NCBI GenBank assembly: GCA_944325765.1
Contig: CALVBH010000071.1
Location: 1 to 58,276 of the forward strand
Length of the DNA stretch: 58,276 nucleotides
From: an uncultured Bacteroidales bacterium
GTDB lineage: Bacteria > Bacteroidota > Bacteroidia > Bacteroidales > UBA932
Direction of reading: 5' to 3'
Under the pieces are notes generated by a model. The model saw nothing but the letters and a program-made list of their open reading frames with translations. It was not told where the DNA came from and did no database searches. This document shows, one piece after another, positions 56,444 to 58,276 of the stretch. Numbering within the stretch: position 1 is the first letter of the stretch; each line of letters starts with the position of its first letter. Position numbers and translations under genes: made by a program.

Positions 56444-56739
56444 AGCGCACCCCCTTTTCTCTTGCAATACGCCTGCGCCTGTTGTGCCGCTTCTGCCGCG
56501 GTATTGATACGGTTTTTCTGCATCCATTCGTCCAGCTCACGGCGGTTGAAATAGCATATCTTGCCGGACGGCTTGTAATGCGGTATCTCCTGCCTCATTG
56601 TCAGCTTGTAGAGGTAAGATTGTCTGATACCCATATACCGGGACGCCTCCTGACTTGTCAAAACCTCCTTGGAGGTAATCGCTACTTTTGCCGCCACAAT
56701 GTCGGCAAGTTCCTGTAATTGGTCGTTATTAATTCCCAT
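56440..56739 (-). CDS. Excisionase/MerR-like helix-turn-helix protein
   Basis: With the ATG at 56739 (MGINNDQLQEL) the protein has 99 residues. LTSQEASRYMGIRQSYLYKLTMRQEIPHYKPSGKICYFNRRELDEWMQKNRI is the helix-turn-helix typical of element excisionases (HTH_17/MerR type) of Bacteroidota. A longer frame from 56844 has no matching N-terminus. It probably directs excision with the integrase or regulates the operon it begins. Confidence 0.85.
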   Translation of the reverse strand: MGINNDQLQELADIVAAKVAITSKEVLTSQEASRYMGIRQSYLYKLTMRQEIPHYKPSGKICYFNRRELDEWMQKNRINTAAEAAQQAQAYCKRKGGAL

Positions 56740-56886
56740 TTCCGTTTTGTTTTTATGGGTTGAGGCTGTCCGGGGTTGGTGTGCAAGAACGCCCCGTATT
56801 TGCCTACCGCTCCAGTCGGCCAGGCTTGCACCCTCTGTCCTCAACTGAAAGCAAAGGCAAAGTAACAGAGCATAAGACAGAAAAAG

Positions 56887-56923
56887 CCCCTACATAGTAC
56901 CAATGTGGGTACTACATAGGGGG
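56887..56923 (-). terminator. Hairpin terminator after the unknown 280-residue gene
   Basis: On the minus strand, CCCCTATGTAGTACC and GGTACTATGTAGGGG pair with a 2-nt internal mismatch, followed by CTTTTTC. It ends the upstream transcript 24 nt after the stop codon and separates it from the HTH gene. Confidence 0.75.
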
Positions 56924-56946
56924 TCAATATCCTATTGTACAAATAA

Positions 56947-57786
56947 TTACTTAAATATGGCTTCTATCTCTCTATGTCGTGCAGGTGGCCCGCACTTATT
57001 CCTCCTGCCGTTTTTGGCCTCTCTCAAAGCCTCAGCCTTATAGCCAAACAGAGCGGCAAACGGCTTCCAACTTGTGCGGTTTTCTGACTTGGATAATTTG
57101 AGGGCATCGGAGCACAAGTCACAGAAAAGCGAGCACTCGCTTTTATTGTCCGTTACCCATTTGTAGCCCGTTGAAGTCTTAGCAATAAATCCGGCTTCCT
57201 GTGCCTTTTTGAAGTATTCCCGCGCCTGTGGTGTGTCAAGCTCTGGGGGCAATAATGATGCAGACCCAGACGTGGCGGGTAGATTTGTCTTTATTCCTGC
57301 GGCTTCTCTTAAAACATCGTGGGCATATTCATATAAGGAATTATCTAAATCAAGGGCTTTTATACAATCTTCTGCGGGTGAAAGAATCTGAGGGAAAACG
57401 GAGTTTTTGTCCGAGGGATATTCATACTGTATTTTATCAAAAATTTCTATTCCTTGTCCGGTGAGAAATAGGGGCTTATACTGGCTTTTATATCTCCATA
57501 AAACGTATTCAAAAACTCTTTTTATTTTAGATAAATACTCCTCATAAGCGGAGGCCATATCATCGTATGCAGCCTTTGCATAAAGTCGGGTAAATCCATT
57601 TGTTTTCCTATCTAAATACTCTACTATTTCCCGTTTTGTTATTGTTATCTGGTTGTACAAGCCTAATTCTATCCAAAAATTAACAGGGACGATTAATAAA
57701 TGGTCAAATTTTGTTATTCCCCAATCAAGAATATTAAAAGTAAACGTTTTTACATTGTCCACCTCACAAATAGGAAATATTTTCAT
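56947..57786 (-). CDS. AT-rich element gene of unknown function
   Basis: With the ATG at 57786 the protein has 279 residues. The middle (about 95-165) is Tyr/Lys-rich; the C-terminal 110 residues carry the pattern TPQAREYFKKAQEAGFIAKTSTGYKW, then WKPFAALFG and a basic end. That C-terminal module recurs in Bacteroidota mobile-element proteins; its role is unknown. No membrane helix or catalytic motif. A strong SD AGGAGGTG (57793-57800) precedes the ATG by 6 nt, unlike most host genes. The gene is clearly more AT-rich than its surroundings, a sign of separate origin. It starts 13 nt after the integrase stop. Confidence 0.7.
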   Translation of the reverse strand: MKIFPICEVDNVKTFTFNILDWGITKFDHLLIVPVNFWIELGLYNQITITKREIVEYLDRKTNGFTRLYAKAAYDDMASAYEEYLSKIKRVFEYVLWRYKSQYKPLFLTGQGIEIFDKIQYEYPSDKNSVFPQILSPAEDCIKALDLDNSLYEYAHDVLREAAGIKTNLPATSGSASLLPPELDTPQAREYFKKAQEAGFIAKTSTGYKWVTDNKSECSLFCDLCSDALKLSKSENRTSWKPFAALFGYKAEALREAKNGRRNKCGPPARHREIEAIFK

Positions 57787-57799
57787 ATCCGACACCTCC

Positions 57800-58276
57800 T
57801 CAAATTTCAAGTTTTGGCAGACTTTCCAACGCCCGGCGTTTGCTCTCGTCTATGGCGTGCACATACCGCTCCACATACTCCAGCCCGCTATGCCCCAGCA
57901 GGTCAGCAACCGTCTTCACATTCGCCCCGTTTTCCAGCAGGTTTGTGGCAAACGAATGACGGCCACAATGCCAAGTTATGTGCTTTTCTATCCCGGCATT
58001 CTTGCACCACCTCCTCAACGACTTCAGGCACATAGTATGGGACGGCAAAGAGAAAATCAAATCGCCGGGGCTTTTCTCCTGCTCCTCCGGTCTCCCGACA
58101 ATATGCAGCAACACTTCCTCCATTATCGGCATTTCCACCACACTGTGCGCACTGCGCCCCCGTGTCTTTGCCTGCTCAAACTTCAGTGTCCTGTTTTGGT
58201 AGTCAATGTTGGCAAACCTCAACTCTTTCACATCGCACCACCTTACCCCGGTGTACAGGGTAAACAGGAACGCCCG
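57800..58276 (-). CDS. Tyrosine recombinase/integrase, 5' part outside the window
   Basis: The catalytic half is present: Arg in LYTGVRWCDVKEL, Lys in FEQAKTRG, HxxR in WHCGRHSFATN, His in LLGHSGLEYVE and the nucleophile Tyr in VERYVHAID. The reading frame stays open to the window end, so the core-binding domain is missing only because of the cut. It likely inserts the element at the tRNA-Leu gene. Confidence 0.93.
   Translation of the reverse strand, partial: RAFLFTLYTGVRWCDVKELRFANIDYQNRTLKFEQAKTRGRSAHSVVEMPIMEEVLLHIVGRPEEQEKSPGDLIFSLPSHTMCLKSLRRWCKNAGIEKHITWHCGRHSFATNLLENGANVKTVADLLGHSGLEYVERYVHAIDESKRRALESLPKLEI

Larger units (their letters stand above)
53278..58276. mobile_element. Integrated small element with filamentous-phage-type replication gene; right end outside the window
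   Basis: From the tRNA-Leu 3' end onward, gene content, gene density and codon use change: an excisionase-like HTH, a gene II/X-like replication initiator, tiny membrane proteins, iterons and a tyrosine integrase truncated by the window. A second tRNA-end copy (attR) is not present to 58276, so the right boundary lies beyond. No mobilisation, Zot or coat protein was recognised. Confidence 0.75.

Overview
The window is a Bacteroidota chromosome segment, most likely from order Bacteroidales. The evidence is a SusC/SusD locus with a hybrid two-component regulator, a fimbrillin-type lipoprotein, a Bacteroidota bat operon, repeated TAnnTTTG promoter -7 elements, and an rpsU gene carrying an exceptional Shine-Dalgarno sequence. 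Roughly balanced GC content and a glycan-foraging locus suggest a gut or host-associated lineage. I cannot name a genus.

Region 1 (1-16.9 kb) is a polysaccharide utilisation locus. On the minus strand, in transcription order, lie a GH2 beta-galactosidase, SusC, SusD, a DUF5017-type lipoprotein, a hybrid two-component system (HTCS) and a lipoprotein cut by the window start. They are tightly packed or overlapping and look like one transcript. Divergent from it is a sialate O-acetylesterase-family gene broken by one in-frame TGA. The 273-bp divergent spacer holds a perfect inverted repeat next to a promoter. The likely substrate is a galactose-containing, possibly O-acetylated glycan.

Region 2 (16.9-18.6 kb) has a 50-residue peptide gene followed by a fimbrillin-family lipoprotein. 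Region 3 (18.6-30 kb, minus strand) has moxR, a DUF58 gene, a membrane protein, two von Willebrand factor A proteins (batA, batB), batC and a fused batD-batE, followed 4 nt later by a 2-hydroxyacid dehydrogenase. Next come a 92-nt foldback, a gamma-carbonic-anhydrase-like gene and rmuC. A well-formed promoter for the bat operon overlaps the start of the divergent truA.

Region 4 (30-53.3 kb) is housekeeping: truA, lon, ung, coaD, a two-domain thioredoxin-like protein, lnt, a LysE exporter, a PASTA protein, an RluA pseudouridine synthase, an outer-membrane receptor, ruvC, serS, rpmA, rplU, an ATPase-sirtuin pair, rpsU, a giant AsmA-like protein, prmA and tRNA-Leu(UAG).

Region 5 (53.28 kb to the end) is an integrated small genetic element beside the tRNA-Leu gene. 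Its tyrosine integrase runs off the window. It carries an AT-rich gene of unknown function, an excisionase-like helix-turn-helix gene, an unknown gene overlapping a filamentous-phage-type (gene II/X-like) replication initiator, two tiny membrane-protein genes, and about 0.84 kb with six 10-bp iterons, paired hairpins and a Z-DNA-prone tract that resembles a replication origin. No coat or Zot-like morphogenesis gene is visible, so it may be a cryptic inovirus, a satellite, or an integrated rolling-circle plasmid.
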